A stretch of 64,000 bases of DNA from Iodidimonas nitroreducens (GTDB taxonomy: Bacteria; Pseudomonadota; Alphaproteobacteria; Sphingomonadales; Rhodothalassiaceae), in assembly GCF_008579165.1 (NCBI RefSeq), contig NZ_BKCN01000010.1; one strand, 5' to 3'. Shown here one piece after another: positions 28,485 through 38,608 of this stretch. The number at the start of each line of letters is the position of its first letter. Positions within the stretch are counted from its first letter, which is position 1. The notes beneath the pieces are model-generated. The model was given only the letters and a program-made list of their open reading frames with translations, was not told the DNA's origin and did not search any database. A program made the position numbers and the translations under genes.

Positions 28485-29839
28485 ATGGCCGATCAGGGAA
28501 GCAGCCTTTTAAGCAAGGCCGATCTTGTTGCTGCATTGGAGCGGGGATCAAAGCCGAAAGATCATTGGCGGATCGGCTCGGAACATGAAAAATTCGTGTT
28601 TGATCGCCATGATCATGCCCCCATCCCCTATGAAGCTCGCGCGGGATCGGTGCCGTTCTGGAAGGCCTGCGCCATTTTGGCTGGAGCCCGAAATATGAGC
28701 GCGGCCATCTTATCGCCCTTTATCAGGATGGGGCATCGATCACCTTGGAACCGGGCGGGCAGTTCGAGCTTTCCGGCGCACCCCTTGATAATCTGCATCA
28801 AACCTGCCGCGAGGTGAATGGCCATCTGGCGCAGGTGAAATCGGTGGGCGATACCCTTGATGTCGGCTTTTTAGGGATGGGTTTTCACCCCACGGCCCGG
28901 CGCGATCAGATCCCCATCATGCCCAAGGCACGCTATGATATCATGCGCGCCTATATGCCCAAAAAAGGCAATCTGGGCCTTGATATGATGCTGCGCACCT
29001 GCACCGTACAGGTGAATCTGGATTTTGGCTCGGAAGCCGATATGGTGCAGAAATTCCGCATCGCTTTGGCTTTGCAGCCTTTGGCCACCGCGCTTTTTGC
29101 CAGTTCACCTTTTCTGGAAGGCAAGCCCAGCGGCTTTTTATCCTGGCGCAGCCAGATCTGGACCGATACCGACCCCGATCGCACCGGCATGTTGCCCTTT
29201 GTGTTTGAAGATGGGTTCGGTTTTGAGCGCTATGTGGATTATGCCCTTGATGTACCAATGTATTTCATCGAACGCGATGGGGTGATGCTCGATGTATCGG
29301 GCTTGTCGTTCCGCGATTTCATGAAGGGGGCCCTCCCCGGCCATCCCGGTCTTTTCCCAAGCCTCAAAGATTGGGAGGATCATCTCACCACCATTTTCCC
29401 TGAAGTGCGGCTGAAAACCTTTCTGGAAATGCGCGGTGCCGATGGCGGGCCTTGGGCCCGGCTGTGTGCTTTACCCGCTTTGTGGGTGGGTTTGCTTTAT
29501 GATGGGGCGGCGCAGGCGGCGGCTTGGGATCTGGTCAAGGATTGGCGCTTTGATGAGATGCGGGCCCTGCGCGATGCCGCGCCGAAATGGGGCTTGTCGG
29601 CGCCGGTGCCGGGGAATCGCACCTTGCGCGAGCTGGGGCAGGATGTTTTGATGATTGCCCGACAAGGTTTGGCGGCGCGCAATATTTTAAATGATGCCGA
29701 TGAAAGCGAAGCGGTGTTCCTCAATATCCTGCAACAGATGGTGGATGATAACCGCACCCTTGCCGATCAGATGCTGGCCGATTATCACGGGCACTGGCAT
29801 GGGGATGCCAATCGCGCTTTTGACGAATATCTTTACTAG
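28485..29839 (+). CDS. gshA: Glutamate-cysteine ligase, alphaproteobacterial/plant type (frame break)
   Basis: This enzyme makes gamma-glutamylcysteine, the first step of glutathione synthesis. 'HWRIGSEHEKFVF' begins the GCS2 fold, followed after the break by 'SITLEPGGQFELSGAPLDNLHQT', 'MLRTCTVQVNLDFGSEADM', 'SPFLEGKPSGFLSWRSQIW' and 'FRDFMKGALPG'. The joined length of about 452 residues is normal. The break is near 28635: GAAGCTCG should read GAAGGCTCG, which restores 'YEGSRGIGAVLEGLRHFGWSPKYERGHLIALYQ' as several short conserved pieces. It sits 54 bases after rsmE in the same direction, a common alphaproteobacterial pairing. Confidence 0.92.
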
Positions 29840-30639
29840 CCCTAACAGGCGCGCCGTCAAAAAGCTTCAGGCCGGTTGATGATCGGCTTCGGGCTGCGTT
29901 ATGGCGATTTTCAGGCATTCGATCGGAAAGAACAGGTACAATGAAAAAACTGGGCGTCGTAACGGGCCTTGTGTTTGAAGCACAGGTGGTGTTGGCGGCT
30001 GCACGCGCCGCAGGCTGTGCTGATGAGGTGATGGTGCTGTGCCTTGGCCCGGGGCGGGCGCGGGCGGCCATGGCGGCGCAAAAGCTGGTGGATGATGGGG
30101 CCGAGATTTTGTTGTCGATGGGGTTGGCCGGGGGGATCGACCCCGCTTTGCGCAGCGGCGATGTGATTTTGGCCCGCTCTGTGCGCAGCGCCGATCATAA
30201 AAAACTGCTGGCGGCCGATAGCTTGTTTTGTGCCCTTAGCCGGGCTTTGGAAAGCGCCCCCGGTGGCACGGAACAGGTGCTCGATCAGAATCAGGCTGGC
30301 GATTTGTCCGGATTTTATACCGGCTCGATCATCGAAGCGGTGGTGCCCGCCGCCAGCCATGGGGCAAAGCGGGCGCTGTTTCGTGAAAGCGGGGCCATGG
30401 CTGTGGATATGGAAAGCTATGGGGTGGCTAAAATAGCGGCCCGCGCGGGCCTGCCATTTCTGGCCTTGCGGGTGATTGCCGATCCGGCGGATCAGGAAAT
30501 TCCCCAATCGGCGCTTTTGGGGATGCGCCCCGATGGCACCTTGACGATATGGCCGGTGATCAGGGCTTTAGCATCGCATCCGGGGATGTTGCCCGAATTG
30601 CTGCGTTTGGGCCGCCAAAGCAAGACGGCCCAAGGAGTT

Positions 30640-31833
<1,194 letters not shown>

Positions 31834-31863
31834 GGTGATTCCTTTCGTGTCTTCGATCTGGCG

Positions 31864-32793
31864 TCAGGCGCTGCCGCTCAATCCGGCGGGCAGTTTGAAA
31901 CGCTGGGTTTCCAGAACGCCCTCATGAGGGATCAGATCAATCTGATCAAGGGTCTGAAGGCGTTCGATGAGTTCGTCAACCAAAAATGCTGGGGCCGATG
32001 CCCCGGCGGTGATGCCGATATGGCTCACACCCTCCAGCCAATCGGGATCAAGGGCGCAGGCATTCTCGATCAGATAGGCGGGAATGCCATAGGATGCGGC
32101 TATTTCACGCAGCCTGTTGGAATTTGAGCTGTTGGCTGATCCCAGCACCAGCATCAGATCCACCTGCGGCGCAATTTCACGCACCGCCTGCTGACGATTT
32201 TGGGTGGCATAGCAGATATCGTTCACATCCGGGCCTTTGATCTTTGGAAAGCGCTTTTCCAGGGCGGCGATGATATGGCGGGTATCATCCACCGAAAGCG
32301 TTGTCTGGGTTACATAAGCAATGCGCTCGGCGGTGCCAAGGTCCAGCGTTTCAACATCTTTTGTACTTTCCACCAGATGCACCTGACCATCGATGCGGCC
32401 CAGCGTGCCTTCAACCTCGATATGCCCGGCATGGCCGATCAGGATCACCGCATAGCCGGCACGGGCATAGCGCTGGGCTTCCTGATGCACCCGGCTGACC
32501 AGCGGACAGGTGGCATCGATCACCTTCAGGCCCCGCGCATGGGCGGCCGCTTCAACATCGGCCGAAACACCATGGGCCGAAAAAATGGTGCGGGCGCCTT
32601 TGGGGATTTCGCTCACCTGATCGACAAAAATGGCCCCTTTGGCGCGCAGATCCTCTATCACATGGCGATTATGAACGATTTCATGGCGCACATAAACCGG
32701 GGCGCCAAACAGCGCCAAAGCCCGTTCAACGCTCTCGATGGCGCGCTCCACGCCCGCACAGAAACTTCGCGGTTGCGCAAGGATGATCTTCAT
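31864..32793 (-). CDS. ispH: 4-hydroxy-3-methylbut-2-enyl diphosphate reductase
   Basis: IspH carries out the last step of the MEP isoprenoid pathway with a [4Fe-4S] cluster. The three cluster cysteines are in 'PRSFCAGV' (Cys12), 'IDATCPLVSRVHQEA' and 'VNDICYATQNRQQAV', and 'GSANSSNSNRL' binds substrate phosphates. The start at 32793 has AAAGGG upstream; the frame open beyond it (to 32904) does not resemble the family. The protein has 309 residues. It precedes hpnH by 30 bases on the same strand, so they are probably an operon. Confidence 0.97.
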   Translation of the reverse strand: MKIILAQPRSFCAGVERAIESVERALALFGAPVYVRHEIVHNRHVIEDLRAKGAIFVDQVSEIPKGARTIFSAHGVSADVEAAAHARGLKVIDATCPLVSRVHQEAQRYARAGYAVILIGHAGHIEVEGTLGRIDGQVHLVESTKDVETLDLGTAERIAYVTQTTLSVDDTRHIIAALEKRFPKIKGPDVNDICYATQNRQQAVREIAPQVDLMLVLGSANSSNSNRLREIAASYGIPAYLIENACALDPDWLEGVSHIGITAGASAPAFLVDELIERLQTLDQIDLIPHEGVLETQRFKLPAGLSGSA

Positions 32794-32974
32794 GCCGAAC
32801 CCTTTTATCTGGCAATCTGAAATGAACCCGGCAACCATGGATAAAGCCAGTGAAACACAATGCCACCTTGAAATGCTCGCATTACACAAATGTCGAGGCT
32901 TCAAATTCAGACTATAATGGGGCGAATTTATGAAACCTGTCTTGTTAATTCAACAGGATAGCGCATTTGTGAAG

Positions 32975-34326
32975 TCAATCCGCGGGATTTTCGGCCTTTT
33001 GGTCGCGCATGGCCAGATCCCGCAATGTGCGTTGATGCGAAGCAGTGCTGATCGGGTAAAAAGCCATGGCCAAAGCGGATAAAACCATGGCCATGGCAGG
33101 GATCAGCCCGGCAATCATCCGCAGGCCATCCAGCGTTTGGGGCGATTGCACGGCCTCTGCCTGATAGCCGATGAGATCGAGCAAAACTCCCAAAAGCAGG
33201 GCCGATGCGGCTAGGGACGCTTTTTGCGTTGAAGAGATCAGCCCCACCAGCGCCGATTCATGCGCACGCCAGAGCGCAGATCGCCAAATTCGATGGTATC
33301 GGGCAACATGCTCCAGAATAAAACCGCAAAAGAAGACAGCCCAGCCGCGATCACCCCATAGCCGAGCATGGCCATCAGAACCGAGCCAGAGCGATCGGCA
33401 TAAAGAAAGATCATCCCGATAAAGGCCGTGGCGCTGCCCGCAAGCCAACCGATTTTCTTGCCAAAGCGCAAGGCAAGTAAAGACCATAAAGGGATCGTTA
33501 GGATCGGGATGATGGTCATGAGCAAAATCGTGAGATTGCCCGCCGCCCGATCCCCCAGATCATAGACAAAGATATAAAGAACGGTTTTGCCGATCAGGGC
33601 GCCGCCCAAAGTCACCAGAATGATGCCGCAACACAGCAGAAGAAATGCCGCATTGCGCCGCATCGATTTAACCAATTGCCCCAAACTATAAACGGCCGGG
33701 GTAGATGGGGTGTTGGCGGCGGTTTCATGGCTGTTGTGAAAGCAAAAAAGCAGGATCGGCACTGACAGACAGGCGCACAGGGTGGCAAAGATCGGAAAGG
33801 CCAGCCGGTCGCTCAACTGATCTTGCAGGCCGCCCGCCAGAATGATCGCGGTGATCCCGCCCAAAAAACCAAAAACGATGCGCACGGTGGCGAGCCGTGT
33901 TCGCTCATCGCTGTCCTGGCTCAAGCGCACGCTAAGTGCTGCATAGGGGATGGAGACAAGCGTATAGGCACTGCGAAAGACAAGGAGGGCAAGCGTGACC
34001 ACGATGATCAAAAGAAGATCATTTTCAATGGGATAGGGATAGAAAATGGCAATGAACGAGAGCGCGAGGGGCAGGCAGCCATAAAGCAGATAAGGCCGAT
34101 AAGTGCCATGGCGGCTTTTGGTGCGCTCGGCCCAATAGCCCATCAGGCTATCGCTGATCGCATCCCATAGGCCGCCGATGGCAAAGATCACCCCGGCAGT
34201 GGCCACGGGCAGGCCGATCACATCCGTATAAAAGAAGAAAAGATAGTAACCCGTGCCTTGCCAGAATAAATTGAGGGCATAATCCCCCGATCCATAACCG
34301 ATGCGGGTGCGCCAACCCAGCCTCAT
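32975..34326 (-). CDS. GPH-family sugar:cation symporter, MFS fold (frame break)
   Basis: The protein has about twelve membrane helices. 'GDYALNLFWQGTGYYLFFFYTDVIGLP' begins helix I and 'GGLWDAISDSLMGYWAERTKSRHGTYRPYLL' is the GPH loop 2-3 signature (D-x(2)-D and R-x-G-x-x-R-P). The frame breaks near 33262; one more base (GTGCG[C]CATGAA on the coding strand) joins 'PDTIEFGDLRSGVRHESALVGLISSTQKASLA' and restores the last helices. The joined length is about 450 residues. It is divergent from a LacI regulator with an operator between them, so glycoside uptake across the inner membrane is the likely role. Confidence 0.85.
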
Positions 34327-34438
34327 GAGCCGGGACTCATAAGAGAGGACTCATAAGAGGGGCCATCCCTTTATGGCGATCATTTCAGGGGTCATGCTTT
34401 TGAAATCACATCTGCAAAGTGATGAAACTATGGACATC

Positions 34439-34452
34439 TGGAAGCGCTATCA
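34439..34452. promoter_or_regulatory. LacI-type operator between transporter and regulator
   Basis: TGGAAGCGCTATCA here matches, apart from one base, the two sites in front of the TonB receptor gene. It is a near-palindrome centred on AGCGCT with CG in the middle, as in LacI-family operators. It lies 54 bases before the regulator start and 113 bases before the divergent transporter start, so it could control both. Confidence 0.65.
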
Positions 34453-34505
34453 TTATCCCGGTTGAGGGTGCAAGACAATGGCTGGAGACGACCCTGGAAA
34501 AGATC

Positions 34506-35519
34506 ATGAAAGCCACCATCGATGATGTGGCGCGGCTTGCCGGTGTTTCGGTATCGACAGTATCGCGGGTGCTGAATGACGAGCGCTATGTGCGTGAAGC
34601 CATGCGCGAACGTGTTCATGCGGCCGTGAAAGAACTGCATTATCGGCCCAATCTTTATGCCCGCAATCTGGCCGGAGATCGATCCCATATCATGGCGATG
34701 ATCTTTGATCATGCGGGGGGGGATTATGTGGCGGGGCTTTTGGGGGGGGCGGTGACCGCCTGCAGCCGGGAAGGGCTGCATCTGGTCATTGAAATTCTCG
34801 ATCAGCCCTCGATGACCGACAAGCTCGCCAGCTTCATCGGCCAGATCAATCCTGATGGGATCATCCTCACATCGCCCGTGTGCAATGATGAAGCGGTGAT
34901 CGCGTTGTTGCAAAAACGGCGAATCCCAATGATCCGGGTGGCACCGATCCGGCGCATGGAGCAGATTTTGTCGGTGGGGATCGATGATCAAACCGCCGGG
35001 CGCGATGTTGGTGATTATCTGATCGGGCTTGGCCATCGCCGGATCGGGCATATCATCGGCCATCCCGAACATGGGGGCTCGCATGATCGTTTATTGGGCT
35101 TTCAGGAAAGCCTGAAGGCCCACGGCGTCGCATTGCCCGCCGATGCTTTGGCTCAGGGCTATTTCGATTTTGCAAGCGGGGCGCGCGGGGCCCGTGCCTT
35201 GCTGGATCGGGGCGATCCCCCCACGGCGATTTTTGCCAGCAATGATGAAATGGCCGCAGGCGTGCTGTCGGTGGCGGCCGAGCGGGGATTGAAGGTGCCC
35301 GATGATCTATCGGTGATGGGCTTTGATGATGGCACCATCGCATCCTGGGTTACCCCCAGCCTTTCAACCATCCGGCAATCCACAAGGGATATGGCGGCTT
35401 TGTCCATCGCCAATCTGATGGCGGTCCGGGAAGGGCGGCTAAAATCCGATGCCATGCATATCACCGTTCGGCATGAGATGATCATTCGCCAGTCCACGGC
35501 TCCACCGCGCCAGCCCTGA
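34506..35519 (+). CDS. LacI-family transcriptional regulator
   Basis: This 337-residue protein begins at the ATG at 34506 with the helix-turn-helix 'TIDDVARLAGVSVSTVSRVLN' and hinge 'HYRPNLYARNLAGDRS'. The periplasmic-binding-protein-like sensor has 'DGIILTSP', 'GHRRIGHIIGHPEHGGSHDRLLGF', 'FASNDEMAAGVL' and 'DLSVMGFDDGTIASWVTPSLSTIRQ', typical of sugar-sensing members (SalR/CelR style). Three matching operator sites at 34439, 35595 and 35653 flank it, so it most likely represses itself, the transporter and the TonB receptor/GH3 genes until a sugar signal arrives. Confidence 0.92.
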   Translation: MKATIDDVARLAGVSVSTVSRVLNDERYVREAMRERVHAAVKELHYRPNLYARNLAGDRSHIMAMIFDHAGGDYVAGLLGGAVTACSREGLHLVIEILDQPSMTDKLASFIGQINPDGIILTSPVCNDEAVIALLQKRRIPMIRVAPIRRMEQILSVGIDDQTAGRDVGDYLIGLGHRRIGHIIGHPEHGGSHDRLLGFQESLKAHGVALPADALAQGYFDFASGARGARALLDRGDPPTAIFASNDEMAAGVLSVAAERGLKVPDDLSVMGFDDGTIASWVTPSLSTIRQSTRDMAALSIANLMAVREGRLKSDAMHITVRHEMIIRQSTAPPRQP

Positions 35520-35594
35520 AGGCAACGCCTTCAATATCCGGCGATCTCTCCTCGCACGCTTATTCTTTATAAATTTACAATCTGCGCAATTTTC

Positions 35595-35608
35595 TGAAAG
35601 CGCTATCA
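35595..35608. promoter_or_regulatory. LacI-type operator, distal site before the TonB receptor gene
   Basis: TGAAAGCGCTATCA, identical over all 14 bases to the site at 35653 and extended identically by TAAA. The two sites are 58 bases apart, a spacing that could permit looping by a tetrameric repressor. Confidence 0.7.
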
Positions 35609-35652
35609 TAAAATACTGGATTTCTGTTTTCACTTCCTGTAACGCTCGATTC

Positions 35653-35666
35653 TGAAAGCGCTATCA
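35653..35666. promoter_or_regulatory. LacI-type operator, proximal site before the TonB receptor gene
   Basis: Second exact copy of TGAAAGCGCTATCA, 157 bases before the receptor start. The half-sites read TGA-AAGCGCT-ATCA. No clear -35/-10 can be assigned around it. Confidence 0.7.
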
Positions 35667-35809
35667 TAAAGCAATAAGGGCCGTGGGCGTGGTCGGAAGA
35701 TCGGATCAACCGATCAGGCCATGACTTTGTCAATCAAGGCGACCGGGCAGGGCCTTTTCGCCATCAGGATGGATCCGGAAGGTGCAGCCTTCCACATGGG
35801 GAGATAAAG

Positions 35810-38521
35810 ATGAACCGATCATTCAATAAAACCGCACGGCGGACAGTTTTGTCGTCGGCGTTGCTCAGTACGGCCCTATCGGGTGTCACTTTCGCCCAGG
35901 TCAATGATGGTGATCAAATCGAGATCGAGGAAATCACCGTGACGGTGGAGCGCCGCAGCCAGAGCCTGCAAAATCTTGCGGGTACGGCGGCGCTTTTTCA
36001 GGGCGAGGATCTCAAGCAGCTTGGGGTGCAAAATCTCACCGATCTCAATGGCCGGTTCCCCGGTTTGCAGATTGCCAATAATCAGGGCAATGTCGAGGTG
36101 TGGATTCGCGGGATCGGCAGCAGCAACAATACCGAATTGGGCGATCCGGCCGCCGCCACCCATCTTGATGGCGTTTATGTGCCCCGTCCCCGGGGGATTG
36201 GCTCGGTCTTTTTCGATATCGAGCGGGTGGAAGTGAATATCGGCCCCCAAGGCACCCTGCGCGGGCGCAATGCCACGGCGGGCAGCGTGAATATCATCTC
36301 GATCAAGCCCGGTCTTGGGGTGTGGGATGCCATGGCCGAAGTGGAATTTGGCAATTTCGATCAAACCACGATCCATGCCATGCTCAATGTGCCGATTGGC
36401 GACAAGATGGCCCTCCGGGTATCGGGCTTCAGCCTTGATCATGATTCCTATCTTAATAATGTGGGCCCGGTGGATGATATCGATGTCGCCGAAGCCGAAA
36501 ACAATTTGGGCTTTCGGGCGCATTTTCTCTATGAACCCAATGATAAACTCCGCATCCTTTTGACCGGCGATTATGTGCAGGAAAAGGGCACGGGCTTTAC
36601 CGGCGTTAATTTTGCCAATCCATTGGGCAATGGCATTGCGCCTTCTGAAATCAAAAATCCTCGCGATGTTATCGCCGCTGGAATCACTCCCATTCTGGAT
36701 ACCGAACATTGGGGGGCAAAGATCGAAATCAATTATGATGTTGGTCCCTTTAATATTGAATATCTGGGCAGCTATCGCGATCTTATTTATGATTTTGAAG
36801 CAACAACGCCTTTGTCACCTAATTTTCCCGGCGTGCTCGAAACATTGGGTCCGCTTGACGAAGCGTTTGATAATTTCTCCCGCTTTCAATCCATCACCGA
36901 TTCCGAATCGATCATTCATGAATTGCGGCTGGTCTCGAAAGATGATCAGCGCCTGATCTGGTCTGCCGGGGTTTTCTATTTCGATGAGCAGCAATTCTCT
37001 TTCCTTGGCTCTACCGGGGATCGCGGGCTGTTTTTTTCGGGTCTTGAATTCAATCAGCCCGATACGGATGGCGAATCCCTCTCCTTTTTCGGGGATGCAA
37101 CCTTTGAAATCACCCCTAAGATGCGGCTGACCGGCGGGCTGCGCTATACCGATGACAAGAAAACCCGTTTTGGCGTCAATTCCCGCAGTGTTTTTGCCAT
37201 CGGCGGTGAGAATTTCTCCTGCTGCGGCGGGGTGCGAATCGGTACGCCGGGCTTTGATTTCGCGGGCAAAGACAGAACCATCTTCAATCCCGATACCGGT
37301 GGCGACGGCTTTGTGGATGATCAGGAAATTCTGGATTTCTTTTTTGATGGGGTCGCGGAATTCGGGGCACGTGATAATGTCGATGATATTTTCGCCAATG
37401 GCCCGGTTTTTGGTGGTGCGCCATTTGATCAGCGCCCGGATTGTCTTGATACTGTTTCTGGTGATTTCTTTAATTGCCCGGCGGATGGCAAGGTCAGTTT
37501 CGCCGTGCCGATCCCCGGTCAGATCGCCATTCAAAATGGCCGCATCGATAATAGCTTCGTGGATTGGCGAGCGCGCTTGGAATATGATGTTACTGATGAT
37601 CATCTGGTCTATTTCAGTGTTTCCACCGGTCATAAATCGGGCGGTTTTAATGATAATGTGCCGGGCACCGAGGGTCTGGGCCCATTAAACCCGGGTGGTG
37701 CCAATAATAATCAGTTTAATGCTGATACCCTTGCCCCTGAATTTGGCGAGGAAAAAGTCACTCTCTTTGAATTTGGCAGCAAGAATGAATTTGATGTGGG
37801 GGCCACCGGTGTCCGGCTCAATGCATCGCTTTTCTATAATGATTATTCCGATCTGGTGCTCAATTCTCTGCTGTCGATTGCGCAGGTTCTTGAATTTGAA
37901 GGTGTTGATCCCGATACCGTGGATACCGAAACCGGCGGTTTGGTGGTGTCGTTCAATTTCAATGCTTCGGATGCCGAAATCTATGGCGCGCAATTGGATG
38001 GCGGCTTCCGCTTTCCCTATAATATCAATTTCGATTGGTCATTCCTGTGGCTGGAAGCCAATGTGCAGAATTCTCAGCCTATTCAGGATTTCCGCTTCCA
38101 GGCGGATGTGGCCCCTGATGAAGCGGTCAATCAATCCATTGATGGCCGGCGTTTGCCGCGTACCCCGCGCTATCAGTTGAATGGGTCTTTGTCCCATATG
38201 TTTGAAGTGGGGCCAGGCACCTTTGATTGGATCATGTCGGCGGGTTGGCGCACCAAACAGTTCCTGACCATTTTCAACAGCATCGATTTCCAAAATCCCT
38301 CAGATCCGCGTTTGCGTCTCGATGATACGGTGGGCAGCTTCCTCACCCTTGATTTTGGTTCTGGCTATACTCTGTCTGAGGGCCGGGTGCGGATCGAAGC
38401 CTTTGTCAACAACATCACCAATCAGGAACGGGAACAGGCGCTGTTGATCACCCAATTTGACAATACGCGCTTTTTCACCCGTCCGCGCACCTATGGCGTT
38501 CGGCTGCGGCTGAAAAGCTAA
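35810..38521 (+). CDS. TonB-dependent outer-membrane receptor, probably for oligosaccharides
   Basis: This 903-residue protein has a signal peptide (residues 1-30, ending FAQ), a TonB box (EITVTVE, residues 41-47), the plug domain ('LGVQNLTDLNGRFPGLQI', 'EVWIRGIGSSN', 'ERVEVNIGPQGTLRGRNATAGSVNII') and a C-terminal 22-strand barrel with the family's 'LEYDVTDDHLVYFSVSTGHKSGGFND'. GGGGAG precedes the start. Substrate is inferred from context: two LacI operators upstream and a GH3 glycosidase immediately downstream point to uptake of a beta-glucan-type oligosaccharide or glycoside. A terminator follows the gene. Confidence 0.92.
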   Translation: MNRSFNKTARRTVLSSALLSTALSGVTFAQVNDGDQIEIEEITVTVERRSQSLQNLAGTAALFQGEDLKQLGVQNLTDLNGRFPGLQIANNQGNVEVWIRGIGSSNNTELGDPAAATHLDGVYVPRPRGIGSVFFDIERVEVNIGPQGTLRGRNATAGSVNIISIKPGLGVWDAMAEVEFGNFDQTTIHAMLNVPIGDKMALRVSGFSLDHDSYLNNVGPVDDIDVAEAENNLGFRAHFLYEPNDKLRILLTGDYVQEKGTGFTGVNFANPLGNGIAPSEIKNPRDVIAAGITPILDTEHWGAKIEINYDVGPFNIEYLGSYRDLIYDFEATTPLSPNFPGVLETLGPLDEAFDNFSRFQSITDSESIIHELRLVSKDDQRLIWSAGVFYFDEQQFSFLGSTGDRGLFFSGLEFNQPDTDGESLSFFGDATFEITPKMRLTGGLRYTDDKKTRFGVNSRSVFAIGGENFSCCGGVRIGTPGFDFAGKDRTIFNPDTGGDGFVDDQEILDFFFDGVAEFGARDNVDDIFANGPVFGGAPFDQRPDCLDTVSGDFFNCPADGKVSFAVPIPGQIAIQNGRIDNSFVDWRARLEYDVTDDHLVYFSVSTGHKSGGFNDNVPGTEGLGPLNPGGANNNQFNADTLAPEFGEEKVTLFEFGSKNEFDVGATGVRLNASLFYNDYSDLVLNSLLSIAQVLEFEGVDPDTVDTETGGLVVSFNFNASDAEIYGAQLDGGFRFPYNINFDWSFLWLEANVQNSQPIQDFRFQADVAPDEAVNQSIDGRRLPRTPRYQLNGSLSHMFEVGPGTFDWIMSAGWRTKQFLTIFNSIDFQNPSDPRLRLDDTVGSFLTLDFGSGYTLSEGRVRIEAFVNNITNQEREQALLITQFDNTRFFTRPRTYGVRLRLKS

Positions 38522-38537
38522 GATCAGCCTCTGTGAT

Positions 38538-38573
38538 GGGAGCAGGGCATTGCCACCGATCCTGCTCCCTTTT
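38538..38573 (+). terminator. Intrinsic terminator between the TonB receptor and GH3 genes
   Basis: GGGAGCAGG (38538-38546) pairs perfectly with CCTGCTCCC (38561-38569), followed by only four T. The short T tract suggests partial read-through, giving less glycosidase than receptor transcript. Confidence 0.7.
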
Positions 38574-38608
38574 CCGCCCTCTTATTCTTTCTGTCAGGAA
38601 CTTTTCTC

